This document shows positions 5,072-13,188 of a stretch of DNA of 15,123 nucleotides, in pieces; position 1 is the stretch's first letter, and the number at the start of each line of letters is the position of its first letter. Origin of the DNA: Gammaproteobacteria bacterium (lineage in GTDB: Bacteria > Pseudomonadota > Gammaproteobacteria > Competibacterales > Competibacteraceae); the NCBI GenBank assembly GCA_020047885.1, contig JAIFNF010000038.1:1-15123 (forward strand). Direction: 5' to 3'. A program made the translations under genes and the position numbers. The notes below the pieces were generated by a model that was not told where the DNA came from, ran no database searches, and saw nothing but the letters and a program-made list of their open reading frames with translations.

Positions 5072-5488
5072 TTAAAATGGAATGACTTGCAACAATCTCA
5101 CCCGATAAGTAAATGCATAAGCCGTCGCCGTCCCAAAGCGGCTATCACTCCAGTTGACCGTAATATCATAAACATCCGGATCAGGTGGTGTCGCAGTCAA
5201 AAATGGCCGCGTGACTGCCCCGGTCCAATTCGGCTGCTGAGCACCCAAGTCCTTATTCCATTGTTCAACGATACTCATAGGATCATCCAGCCGCGTCCAC
5301 ATCCGCTCGGCAACATCCTTGGCATAAATACTGGCCAGCGTCCGCTGATAACTGGAATGGGTATACTGGACTGAACGCAATTGCAATGCCGATAAACCCA
5401 CCAGGCCAATAGACAGCACCAATAATGTTACCAGCACTTCCAACAGAGTAAAGCCGCTGCCTGATCGCCACTGCCGCCGATTGTTCAT
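5072..5488 (-). CDS. pilV: Minor type IV pilin PilV
   Basis: This 138-residue prepilin has leader MNNRRQWRSGSG, then FTLLEVLVTLLVLSIGLVGL with Glu at +5, followed by SALQLRSVQYTHSSYQRTLA, a conserved PilV-type helix. The rest is short and ends in TYRVRLLQVIPF. It lacks the internal cysteines seen in PilW and FimT. The ATG at 5486-5488 with a GGGGA site about 8 nt upstream is chosen over an in-frame TTG at 5494. It is the first gene of the minus-strand pilV-pilW-pilX group and is divergent from fimT across about 280 bp. By family it is a component of the minor-pilin initiation complex of type IV pili. Assignment to PilV is by signal sequence and gene order. Confidence 0.83.
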   Translation of the reverse strand: MNNRRQWRSGSGFTLLEVLVTLLVLSIGLVGLSALQLRSVQYTHSSYQRTLASIYAKDVAERMWTRLDDPMSIVEQWNKDLGAQQPNWTGAVTRPFLTATPPDPDVYDITVNWSDSRFGTATAYAFTYRVRLLQVIPF

Positions 5489-5768
5489 GATCAAATCCCC
5501 GTGTGCTATTTCTACACGGCTAGTTCACCACACACCGCCATGAGTCACACACGGTTCAGGGATTAACGGTAGGAATTTTCCGACTGATGGAATGTCGATG
5601 ATGACCCGGTTTATTCAGCGCCCCGGCTTTTAGACCAGCGGCGCTATTTCCCGGATAAGCGGCTCACTTCACACAGAAGATCAGCGATAGACTCAGTGCA
5701 TCATTATTTTTCACTTCAGGCGCGTTCATCCAGGTTGGAGCGAACGCTGACGAGGCGGAGGCAAAACC

Positions 5769-6335
5769 GTGCACACTCACCGTGGCTTTACCCTGATTGA
5801 ATTGATCATCACCCTGGCCATCCTGGCCATCCTGACGACCCTAAGCATCCCGTCCTTCACCGACGTGATTCGCAACAATCGCGTCACCAGCGAAGCTGAC
5901 CGCTTGATGGCTACGATTCGCCTGGCGCGCAGTGAAGCCATCAAACGCAACCAGACCGCCACGATCTGCCGCAGCGCCAATGGTTCAACGTGCGGGGGAA
6001 CGACGAACGTCTATGAACAAGGCTGGCTACTGTACAACGACGTATCAGACCTGACATTCGCGGGCAACGCTAACTACAACGCCAGCGAGGACCCCCTGAT
6101 TCGTATCGGCGAAGCAGCGGCTACGGACATCACCCTACGCAGCAACAGCATCGGCAACGCTTGGCTCAGCTTCAAACCGACCGGCCGCCTGGCCGAAACC
6201 GGGAGCGCGGCGGTCTATGCGGTCTGCTACGACAGCGTATCGACCAGCAGCGTACCGGGTCGACAGATCACCGTAGACCTGAACGGACGCGCCACCCTGT
6301 CCACCTTGGCCGCTGGCGCCACCTGTACCCCCTGA
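5769..6335 (+). CDS. fimT: Minor pseudopilin FimT/GspH family
   Basis: This is a 188-residue GspH/FimT-type prepilin. A very short leader, MHTHRG, precedes the class III signal FTLIELIITLAILAILTTLS with Glu at +5. Next comes SIPSFTDVIRNNRVTSEADR, then LARSEAIKRNQTATICRS, the hallmark of FimT/GspH. Four cysteines (CRS, TCGG, VCYD, TCTP) probably form two disulfides. The GTG start has a good GGAGG site 7 nt upstream. Unlike the usual fimT-pilV-pilW-pilX-pilY1 operon, this gene is divergent from the other pilins. A strong hairpin and MITE copy 3 follow it before the convergent GH57 gene. FimT proteins can bind DNA during natural transformation in some relatives; whether this one does is unknown. 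Confidence 0.87.
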   Translation: MHTHRGFTLIELIITLAILAILTTLSIPSFTDVIRNNRVTSEADRLMATIRLARSEAIKRNQTATICRSANGSTCGGTTNVYEQGWLLYNDVSDLTFAGNANYNASEDPLIRIGEAAATDITLRSNSIGNAWLSFKPTGRLAETGSAAVYAVCYDSVSTSSVPGRQITVDLNGRATLSTLAAGATCTP

Positions 6336-6354
6336 ACGCCTGGTGGCATCTTCA

Positions 6355-6376
6355 CCCCTCCTCAGCCGAGGAGGGG
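6355..6376 (+). terminator. Strong hairpin after fimT, possible terminator
   Basis: CCCCTCCTC-AGCC-GAGGAGGGG forms a perfect 9-bp GC-rich stem with a 4-nt loop, 19 bp past the fimT stop. No T-run follows on either strand, so it is not a textbook intrinsic terminator. It may slow polymerase or protect the 3' end, or be another dispersed palindrome. Confidence 0.45.
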
Positions 6377-6426
6377 CATCCGGCAGTCCGGTGGTCCGGC
6401 AGTTATCAGAAAAGACCGTCAGTGGT

Positions 6427-6552
6427 GTAGGCGTTCAGACCCCTCCCCCCAACCCCCTCCCCATGAATGGAGAGGGGGAGTGCCATAACAGGCTGTTGTG
6501 CAAGCTCCCTCCCTCCTTGCGGGGGAGGGCCAGGGGGGGGGTGAACGGTTAC
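6427..6552 (-). mobile_element. MITE copy 3 (126 bp, inverted), imperfect 8-bp target duplication
   Basis: This is the reverse orientation relative to copies 1 and 2. It starts GTAGGCGTTCA and ends TGAACGGTTAC. The flanks are TCAGTGGT (6419-6426) and TTAGTGGT (6553-6560), seven of eight identical, as expected for an older duplication with one mutation. The interior matches copy 2 closely, including AACAGGCTGTT and both hairpins. The right-hand duplication overlaps the first base of the GH57 stop codon as read on the plus strand. It lies between convergent fimT and GH57. Confidence 0.9.
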
Positions 6553-6559
6553 TTAGTGG

Positions 6560-8686
6560 TTACGCCAGATAGACCCGTTCCAGCGCACTCCGCGAGATAT
6601 TGCCCTTCCCATCTTCGGCCTGGATGTAATAGCGCACATCCCCCGCCCCCACCGGCAGTTTGACGGTGAAGTAGTGCGCCACCATCGCCGCGCCGGTTTG
6701 CGAGGGATAGGGGCCGTTATCGGTCATCGGAATGCCGACTTCGCCCTTGCTGTCACGCAGCACCAGCACGACTTTCTTTAAACCACTGATGTCATGGATA
6801 AAGGTATGCACGGTGCCTTCACGCGGCGCATCCAGCAGACAACCCTGCCCCCAACGCTTGCCGCCCGGATTCTCCGGCGTGACCCACGGCGCGAAGATGG
6901 TGGGTCCAGTACGATCCTTGCCCGCCGCAATCAGCGCATCCACTTGGCCCTTGACCATCCCATAACCGGCATTAGCCGCATTGGTCACCTGCTGATCCCA
7001 GATATGTTGCCCGGTCCAGTACCAGTAACAACTGGTTTCCGCAGTCAGCATCAGCCGGGTGATGTCGCCCAGCCACGGTTGGCCGGGCATGGCGTCCTCC
7101 AGCGCGTGCACCACGTTCTGAAACGCGGTCAGCACCGCCCAGGAATTTAAATCCGGGGAATACGGCTGATCGTAGCGACTGAACCACTTCATGAACTGCG
7201 GATCGCCATTATCCGCCCCGCTCCACGACCCCGGTTCAATATGCGCTGCCTGCTTCGGATTGGGCGGGAAGCGGTCGAGATAATCATTCACCGTACTCAG
7301 TTCAAAGCGCGGATCACCCTGTAACCACTGCACCATCTGCCCGGTATTGTGGCCGTAATAGCTGTCCGCGCCGCCACCGTGGTTGTCGCCGTCGGAATGC
7401 AGCAGGAAAAACGGCGGGTGCTTGGGATCAAACAAGCCATTTTCAACAATCTGGTCATAGACCTGACCCAGCACATCAGGATATTGCAGCGCCCCGAACC
7501 CGCCCCGGGCGTCTTCGTTGCCGATATACCGCTCGGCGGGTACGGCAATAATTTGGTGAATCTGCCCCTCCGGATCTTCGTACTGCACATATTCCGGTTT
7601 AAGCAAGCTTGGAGAAATCCTGGATCCCGCCCAGATATTGCGCAGTTGCAGCCAGTCGTTCACCGGCGGATTGACCTGCTCGGCAGGATTGGGCGGCAAC
7701 ATGCCCTCGTTAATGCCGGCGTAGGGGTAATCTTTACAAGCCCGGAAGCGGTGGATGGAGTCGTAAATCACCGCCTTGACCCCGGCCTGATTCAGCGCCG
7801 GAATCATGCGGACATGGAAGGCGGTTTCCGGTGGGAACATCACCCGGGATGCTTCAATGCCAAATGCGGAGCGGATAATCTCCCGGTGCCACTCCACCTG
7901 CTTGACGATATTGCGCGCCGGGGTCAGGGACATCAGTGGATGGAAGAAGCCAAAGGCTGAGAAATCAACGCGGGGATGACCCAGTGCGGTCTGTTCCTGG
8001 GCGACGGCCCGCAAATCGTTATTCCAACCGCCGAACCCGCCGCCGCACAGCCCCTCAGCACCACAACGATCAAGCTGCTCAATCAGTGAACCGCTCCAAC
8101 TGGTGGACAGCCCGGCGTGGGGCAGGCCACCGCCGACATACTGGCGCACCGCATTGGGAATGAAGTGGGTGTAGGGGCCATGGCGCGAGCCAAAAATGCT
8201 GTCCTTCTCACCATCCCAGTAATTCCGATCCGTGGCGTTATAGTAGGGCTGGTGCATGTGCTTATGGATGCCAAAATACACTTTGACCGCTGTATTCCCA
8301 GGCCCCGTGGCGACCCGGATGACCGGTTTCAGCAGGGGATTCGCCTCAAGGCGCAGTTGGCGGAATTCCTTGATCCAGTCGCCGCCACCTGCCTGTTGAA
8401 TGTCCGCCTTGCGGCAGCCTTCGGCCTGAACCGTGATGGTGCTGGGTCGCAGGAGCCCGGCGGGAATCGTGGTGGCATACTCATAATCCCCTTCAACCAC
8501 CGTTTCCTCCAACGCCTCGGCCTTGATCAGGCGCTGACCTTCAGCGGTGTGCAGAATGAGTTGCGGGAAGGGAACCTGCCCATCGGTGACGAAGGCGATG
8601 GTGAACGCCGGATTCTTGCCGGAGGCATCGCATTCCAGCGCGTCAGGGAGTTCAATACGCAGGATACGGGTAAACACGTCAGTCAT
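6560..8686 (-). CDS. Glycoside hydrolase family 57 protein (alpha-glucan active)
   Basis: This 708-residue GH57-type enzyme probably acts on alpha-1,4/1,6-glucans such as glycogen or maltodextrins in the cytoplasm; no signal peptide is seen. An N-terminal beta-rich domain (about 1-125) precedes the catalytic barrel. The barrel starts with the GH57 region-1 motif HMHQPYY (His-Gln-Pro at 145-147). PPETAFH carries Glu287, which is positioned like the family's catalytic nucleophile. LLHSDGDNHGGG (about 428-439) is a likely later acidic motif. The last ~90 residues resemble a beta-sandwich domain (HDISGLKKVVLVLRD). ATG at 8684-8686 with AGAGG 6 nt upstream is preferred over an in-frame start at 8770 that adds non-conserved sequence. 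It is divergent from pyruvate kinase. Exact specificity (amylase, 4-alpha-glucanotransferase, branching) cannot be read from sequence alone. Confidence 0.82.
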   Translation of the reverse strand: MTDVFTRILRIELPDALECDASGKNPAFTIAFVTDGQVPFPQLILHTAEGQRLIKAEALEETVVEGDYEYATTIPAGLLRPSTITVQAEGCRKADIQQAGGGDWIKEFRQLRLEANPLLKPVIRVATGPGNTAVKVYFGIHKHMHQPYYNATDRNYWDGEKDSIFGSRHGPYTHFIPNAVRQYVGGGLPHAGLSTSWSGSLIEQLDRCGAEGLCGGGFGGWNNDLRAVAQEQTALGHPRVDFSAFGFFHPLMSLTPARNIVKQVEWHREIIRSAFGIEASRVMFPPETAFHVRMIPALNQAGVKAVIYDSIHRFRACKDYPYAGINEGMLPPNPAEQVNPPVNDWLQLRNIWAGSRISPSLLKPEYVQYEDPEGQIHQIIAVPAERYIGNEDARGGFGALQYPDVLGQVYDQIVENGLFDPKHPPFFLLHSDGDNHGGGADSYYGHNTGQMVQWLQGDPRFELSTVNDYLDRFPPNPKQAAHIEPGSWSGADNGDPQFMKWFSRYDQPYSPDLNSWAVLTAFQNVVHALEDAMPGQPWLGDITRLMLTAETSCYWYWTGQHIWDQQVTNAANAGYGMVKGQVDALIAAGKDRTGPTIFAPWVTPENPGGKRWGQGCLLDAPREGTVHTFIHDISGLKKVVLVLRDSKGEVGIPMTDNGPYPSQTGAAMVAHYFTVKLPVGAGDVRYYIQAEDGKGNISRSALERVYLA

Positions 8687-8747
8687 GGGTAACCTCTCAG
8701 GGTGATGAAGATGGACAGAATTTCGAATGAGTCTGATGCCGTCCATA

Positions 8748-8753
8748 ATTGTA
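8748..8753 (-). promoter_or_regulatory. Candidate -10 box upstream of the GH57 gene
   Basis: TACAAT on the minus strand lies 61 nt before the GH57 ATG, in the 147-bp divergent interval shared with pyruvate kinase. No convincing -35 was found at 16-18 bp spacing, so the call is weak. A matching promoter for the plus-strand pyk gene was not identified. Confidence 0.25.
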
Positions 8754-8833
8754 GGGCGAATCAGGCGCAAAACACGGCAAATCGTCGCCGTACCTTATTA
8801 ATCAACGACTCCATCCGGGGACGCTAAACCACC

Positions 8834-10312
8834 ATGTCAAATAACTCCATGAAATTCACCAAGATCGTGGCGACCATCGGGCCGAATTCCCGCAACCTGG
8901 AGGTCATCGAGAAGTTGCTGCGGGAAGGCGCGGAGGTGATCCGGCTCAACTTTTCCCATGGCAGCCACGACGATCATGCCCAGTCCGTGCAGTTAGTCCG
9001 GGCGGCGGCGCGAACGTTGAACCGGCATATTGCGATTTTCCAGGACTTGCAGGGTCCGAAAATTCGCCTCGGGCAACTGGACAGCGATTTTCTGGAAGTG
9101 ACGGCTGGTGAAACGCTGATTTTGACCACCGACGAACTGATCGGTGGCATTCATGACGGGGTCAAGAAAATTTCGATTGATCATCGCAGCCTGCACGAGG
9201 AAGTGCAGGCCGGCGACCGGATTCTGATTGATGACGGTTTGTTTGAGTTGACGGTTCAACGGATTGATGGACGTGAAATTTTTACCCAAGTGGTCAACGG
9301 GGGACGGCTGAAGCCGCGCAAGGGCGTCAACCTGCCGAACATTAAATTGAACATTTCCGCCGTCACCGACAAGGATCGCCGTGACCTGGCGTTCGCCTTT
9401 GAGCACGAACTCGACTATGTGGCGCTATCGTTTGTCCGGGACGCCAGTGATGTTCGGGAACTGATCGAGTTGATGCTGGCGACCTACGGACACAAGATTC
9501 CGATCATCGCCAAGATCGAGAAACCGGAAGCGTTCCGCCATATCGAAGGGATCATCGCGGTCGCTGACGCGATCATGGTGGCGCGGGGTGATTTAGGCGT
9601 GGAAACCTCGCCGCAGGACGTGCCACTGATGCAGAAGAGTCTCATTCGCCAGTGTAACATCGCCGGTAAACCGGTGATTACCGCCACGCAGATGCTGGAG
9701 TCGATGATCAACAACCCCCGACCCACTCGCGCCGAAGCGAACGATGTCGCCAACGCTATTCTGGACGGAACCGACGCAGTGATGTTGTCCGCGGAAACGG
9801 CAGCGGGTCAATATCCAGTGGAAGCAGTACGCATGATGAAGGCCATCGCGATGAGCGTTGAGGCCAGCGACATTTTCAAAACGCTGATGGAAAAGAATGT
9901 GCTGACCCAGGAGGAATTGCTGGCCAATGCCTGCCTGCGGATCGAAGACGCCGTGCATTTCGCCACCATGGATCTGGCGAAGAAAGTGTGCGCCCGCTAT
10001 CTGGTCGGCTTCACCAACACCGGTTCAAGCGTGCTGGGTCTGGCCAAATTTCGCTCCCTGGCACCCTTGATCGCGTTTAGCCCGAAACCGGCGACGCTGC
10101 GCAAGCTGGCGCTGGTATGGGGGGTGGAACCGTTGCAACTGGGCGCCGTGGTCACCTCGGTCGATGATTTGCTCAGTTCCGCCACCGAGTTTTTACTGAA
10201 CAAGCACCTGGTTCAGGAAGGGGAGATTGTGGTGTTTACTGCCGGTGTCCCGGTGGGGGTCTCCGGCGGTGCGAATATGATCAAGGTCGTTAAGGTGCAG
10301 CGTGGCGATTGA
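8834..10312 (+). CDS. pyk: Pyruvate kinase
   Basis: This 492-residue pyruvate kinase catalyses phosphoenolpyruvate + ADP to pyruvate + ATP, the last step of glycolysis. Conserved features in order are TKIVATIGP at the N-terminus, VIRLNFSHG (Arg37 region), FQDLQGPKIRLG, the catalytic signature IIAKIEKPEAFRHIEG with Lys227 and Glu229, ARGDLGVE (Asp253, metal site), TATQMLESM, and NDVANAILDGTDAVMLSAET. The C-terminal regulatory domain is present to about residue 490. Length is typical and no active-site residue is missing. The ATG at 8834 lacks a strong ribosome site (GGGGAC is about 14 nt away); an internal ATG at 8849 is an alternative. It is divergent from GH57 and 43 bp upstream of a Uma2 gene on the same strand. 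Confidence 0.96.
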   Translation: MSNNSMKFTKIVATIGPNSRNLEVIEKLLREGAEVIRLNFSHGSHDDHAQSVQLVRAAARTLNRHIAIFQDLQGPKIRLGQLDSDFLEVTAGETLILTTDELIGGIHDGVKKISIDHRSLHEEVQAGDRILIDDGLFELTVQRIDGREIFTQVVNGGRLKPRKGVNLPNIKLNISAVTDKDRRDLAFAFEHELDYVALSFVRDASDVRELIELMLATYGHKIPIIAKIEKPEAFRHIEGIIAVADAIMVARGDLGVETSPQDVPLMQKSLIRQCNIAGKPVITATQMLESMINNPRPTRAEANDVANAILDGTDAVMLSAETAAGQYPVEAVRMMKAIAMSVEASDIFKTLMEKNVLTQEELLANACLRIEDAVHFATMDLAKKVCARYLVGFTNTGSSVLGLAKFRSLAPLIAFSPKPATLRKLALVWGVEPLQLGAVVTSVDDLLSSATEFLLNKHLVQEGEIVVFTAGVPVGVSGGANMIKVVKVQRGD

Positions 10313-10355
10313 CAGCGCTTTGCTGCCCAGTAACCGTCATTGAGAGGTCGCGAAG

Positions 10356-10940
10356 ATGTCTGCAACTGCTGAACGCATGTTCACCGAATTGGAATATCTG
10401 GATCAGGAACGTCGGGCTGAACGCCGGAGCGAGTTTTATCGCGGTCGGATCTACGCGATGGCCGGAGCCAGTCGGGCGCATAACCTGATCATCGTCAATC
10501 TGGTGCGTGAGTTAAGTCAAAAACTCAAGGGGCGACCCTGTGAAGTTTATGCCAGCGACATGAAAGTCTGCATCAAGCCCACCGGACTCTACACCTACCC
10601 GGACGTGACCGTTGTGTGTGGCGAACCCCGGTTTGACGATGCGCAGAGCGATATTCTGCTGAATCCCAAAATCATCATCGAAGTGCTGTCGCCCTCGACG
10701 GAAGCCTACGATCGCGGGGACAAGTTTGAACACTACCGGCGACTGGCTTCACTCAGCGACTATATCCTCGTGTCGCAACACCGCTGTCGTATCGAGCTTT
10801 TTTCCCGGCAGGCAGATGGCCGCTGGTTGCTGGTGGAGATCAGCGAACCAGGGGCTAACTTGACGCTGGACAGTATCGGTTGTGTGTTGCCGCTGGCCGA
10901 GATTTACGAGCGGGTGGTGTTTGAGAACGCGGGAAGGTAG
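10356..10940 (+). CDS. Uma2 family (DUF820) PD-(D/E)XK nuclease-fold protein
   Basis: This is a 194-residue Uma2-family protein. Family features are RRSEFYRGRIYAMAGASRAH (about residues 23-42), YTYPDVTVVCGEP with the conserved Asp, and NPKIIIEVLSPSTEAYDRGD, which carries the E-V-L-S core and Lys (in DKFEHYRR) of the PD-(D/E)XK nuclease fold, then SLSDYILVSQ. All predicted catalytic positions appear intact and length is normal. Uma2 proteins are very numerous in cyanobacteria and in some proteobacterial accessory regions; their biological role is not established. ATG at 10356 has an AGAGG site 8 nt upstream. It follows pyk by 43 bp with no clear terminator, so it may be cotranscribed. It converges on the permease gene with only 18 bp between stops. 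Confidence 0.9.
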   Translation: MSATAERMFTELEYLDQERRAERRSEFYRGRIYAMAGASRAHNLIIVNLVRELSQKLKGRPCEVYASDMKVCIKPTGLYTYPDVTVVCGEPRFDDAQSDILLNPKIIIEVLSPSTEAYDRGDKFEHYRRLASLSDYILVSQHRCRIELFSRQADGRWLLVEISEPGANLTLDSIGCVLPLAEIYERVVFENAGR

Positions 10941-10958
10941 TGTCGATCCGCCTCGAAG

Positions 10959-12785
10959 CTATAGCGGAAACAGCAGCGGCACGACCAGGATCGTGATGAT
11001 GAGCATCAGCACAATCAACGGCGTTCCCACCCGCACAAAGTCACCGAACCGGTAATTGCCGGGCGTCATAACCAGGGTATTGACCGGCGAGGACACCGGG
11101 GTTGCAAAGGCTGCTGAAGCCGCCAGAGCAACAGTCATCGCGAAGGGATAGGGCGAGACTCCCATCTGCTGAGCGGCGGCAATGGCGACGGGAGCCATCA
11201 ATACCGCCGTCGCCGTGTTGGAGATGAACAGTCCGACCAGCGCCGCCAGCACAAACACCCCGGCCAGCAACGCCAGGGGACCGAGCGGTCCAAGGCCGCT
11301 CACCAGCCCATCCGCCATCAAAGCGACGCCGCCGGTCTGTTCCAGCGCCTTGGCCAGGGGCAACATGCCGGCGATCACCACTAGACTTGGCCAGTTGATC
11401 GACCGGTAGGCATCCTCCAGCCGCAGGCAGCGGAACAGCCCCATTGCCAGCGCCGCCAGTAACACCGCCGCCGTATTGGGCAACAGGCCGAACGTCATGA
11501 CTAGCACCATCGCCAGCAGGATCAGCAGCGCCGCTGGGGCCTGTCGCCGGGCTGGCGCAACTTCGCTGAGTTCCGCAGGCAGGTTCAGCACCAGAAAATC
11601 CCGGGAATCGCTTTGCAGCAGACCGATCCGTTTCCAGGCGCCCACCACCAGCAAAAGGTCGCCAAACGCCAGTTTTTCCCCGATCAGATTACCCGACAAC
11701 AGGTGATCGCCGCGCCGAATGCCCAGCACATTCAAGCCATGATGCGTCCGGAAGGCGGCTTGCTGCAGGGTGTGGCCGATTAATTCCGAGTCCGGCGGCA
11801 ACATGACCTCAGCCATACCCAGTTCATTGCGCAATTCCTCAATCTGTTCGTCCTCGACATCCAGCGCTGTCAGCCCCTCCGCAATGCAGAACTGCTCCGC
11901 AGTGGCCGGGGGACTGATGACGTACAGGGCGTCACCCGGACGTAATTCCGTATCAGCAAGCGCAGATTGCAGCGATTCTGCGAACCGACCCTGCCGAACG
12001 ATGCCAATGATCGTCACCCCGTAGCGGGTGCGCAGCCGAGCCTGGGCGACCGTTTGACCCACTAGCGGCGAATTCCCCGGCAGATACAGACGGTGTAACT
12101 GATCCATCAGCAGGTAGCGGGTGACCAACTGTTCCAGGGTCTGCCGCCGCCCGGTCAGGCTGGTTTGCGATAAATGCGTCGACAACAAACGCCGACCGAA
12201 CGTGGCCATATACAGAACACCGGCCACGGCGGCCAGCAGGCCGATAGGCGTGATGTCGAAGAACCCGAAGGGTTGCAGGCCGGCGGTGCGCAGGGCGTCG
12301 TTGACCATCAGATTCGGTGGGGTAGCAATCAAGGTCAGCGGCCCACTCAGGAGCGCGGCGAACGCTAGCGGCATCATTAACTGGCCGGGATCGCGGCCTA
12401 ACCGCTGGGTAATGCTCAAGACCACTGGAATGAAGATCGCCACGACGCCGGTAGAACTCATGAAGGCACCCAGTCCGGCAACCGTCAGCATCAGCAAGAC
12501 CAGCAATCGAACCTCACTGGCTCCGGCCACCCGGGTGAGCCAGGCACCCATCTGCACGGCAATCCCGGTTTGCACCAGACCCTCGCCGACCACAAACAGG
12601 CCGGCGATCAAGACGACCACTGAATCGCCGAAACCGGCTACGGCCTGGGCGACCGGCAGGATGCCACCCAGGATCAGGGCCACAATCACCAGCAGGGCGA
12701 CCACGTCTGAACGGAGCCAACCGCTGGCAAATAACACCACCGCAGCAGCCAGTACGCTGAAAACAAAAAGAATATCGGGAGTCAT
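10959..12785 (-). CDS. SLC13-family permease with two central TrkA_C domains
   Basis: This 608-residue inner-membrane transporter has divalent anion:Na+ symporter (SLC13/DASS) architecture, similar to E. coli YfbS. An N-terminal membrane half (about 1-200) contains FMSSTGVVAIFIP and LIATPPNLMVN. Two soluble TrkA_C (RCK_C) domains follow at about 237-295 and 325-385, each with the GxTL/Q...G...I/LGI pattern and ending in a 'GD(A/L)L(Y/L)V' strand. A C-terminal membrane half (about 415-608) contains LFISNTATAVLMAP and SSPVNTLVMTPGNYRF. The family's paired SNT motifs bind Na+ and carboxylate. Here the first reads SST (110-112) while the second is SNT (522-524), so one coordinating Asn is replaced. 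The substrate is unknown; sulfate, dicarboxylate or other anions are possible. The ATG lacks a clear ribosome site. Confidence 0.85.
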   Translation of the reverse strand: MTPDILFVFSVLAAAVVLFASGWLRSDVVALLVIVALILGGILPVAQAVAGFGDSVVVLIAGLFVVGEGLVQTGIAVQMGAWLTRVAGASEVRLLVLLMLTVAGLGAFMSSTGVVAIFIPVVLSITQRLGRDPGQLMMPLAFAALLSGPLTLIATPPNLMVNDALRTAGLQPFGFFDITPIGLLAAVAGVLYMATFGRRLLSTHLSQTSLTGRRQTLEQLVTRYLLMDQLHRLYLPGNSPLVGQTVAQARLRTRYGVTIIGIVRQGRFAESLQSALADTELRPGDALYVISPPATAEQFCIAEGLTALDVEDEQIEELRNELGMAEVMLPPDSELIGHTLQQAAFRTHHGLNVLGIRRGDHLLSGNLIGEKLAFGDLLLVVGAWKRIGLLQSDSRDFLVLNLPAELSEVAPARRQAPAALLILLAMVLVMTFGLLPNTAAVLLAALAMGLFRCLRLEDAYRSINWPSLVVIAGMLPLAKALEQTGGVALMADGLVSGLGPLGPLALLAGVFVLAALVGLFISNTATAVLMAPVAIAAAQQMGVSPYPFAMTVALAASAAFATPVSSPVNTLVMTPGNYRFGDFVRVGTPLIVLMLIITILVVPLLFPL

Positions 12786-12864
12786 AAGTCGTTAGTAGTC
12801 CGGTGCGCATCCGAAGTGAATGGATTTGGGGGGTCACACCTCCAAGGGGCGCGGAGTTCCAGAA

Positions 12865-13188
12865 TTACGGTACGAGTAAATCTCCGCCTTCCATCTGCAC
12901 CACCTCCACCCGCCAGCCGATCAGCAATACGCTACCGGTCTGGCGGCGATGCCCGGTATCGGTGAACTCAAAGACATACAGCCGCTCCCACTTCAACCGA
13001 CCATTGTGGTCGCGCCGCAACCACAAGCGTTCCAGAGCCACCGTATCGTCCAGCAGTTGCACGTTACTCTGCCGACAGGCGCGGGTACTGGCAGCGCGAG
13101 CCTGCTCGCGGGCACCGAGGCTGTCCCGCCAGAACCACAGGCCGATACCCATCATAAATAGAAGGCTGATCAGGAAATAGAAGCTCAT
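12865..13188 (-). CDS. DUF3301 small membrane protein
   Basis: This 107-residue protein matches DUF3301. One N-terminal transmembrane segment (about 3-19) ends in WFWRDS. The conserved cytoplasmic domain follows: AREQARAASTRACRQSNVQL with LLDDTVALERLWLRRD, then WERLYVFEFTDTGHRRQTGS, then LIGWRVEVVQME. Family length is about 100-110 residues, so it is intact. Function is unknown, and the family is largely restricted to gammaproteobacteria. Its ATG overlaps the stop of the upstream GTPase gene (ATGA), so the two are almost certainly translated as a coupled pair. The TAA stop is followed by about 80 bp without a gene before the permease start. Confidence 0.87.
   Translation of the reverse strand: MSFYFLISLLFMMGIGLWFWRDSLGAREQARAASTRACRQSNVQLLDDTVALERLWLRRDHNGRLKWERLYVFEFTDTGHRRQTGSVLLIGWRVEVVQMEGGDLLVP

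Noticed and set aside
5489..5768. Sigma-54 or sigma-70 promoters in the fimT/pilV divergent gap
   Set aside because: No pair of hexamers or -24/-12 elements with acceptable match and spacing could be found by eye.
6343..6663. Frame through MITE copy 3 with the peptide PPPNPLPMNGEGE
   Set aside because: Translation of the mobile element plus the antisense of the GH57 3' end; not a gene.
8117..8692. 191-residue frame antisense to GH57
   Set aside because: Shadow of the GH57 reading frame with no ribosome site or recognisable domain.
8687..8770. 28-residue N-terminal extension of the GH57 protein
   Set aside because: The later ATG has a proper ribosome site and begins the family-like sequence; the extension covers the probable promoter.
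12121..12795. 224-residue frame antisense to the permease
   Set aside because: It is a compositional shadow of the SLC13 gene. The opposite frame carries clear conserved motifs; this one has none.
12786..12864. Imperfect hairpin TTGGAGG/CCCCCCAA between DUF3301 and the permease
   Set aside because: Short mismatched stem without a T-run; too weak to call a terminator.
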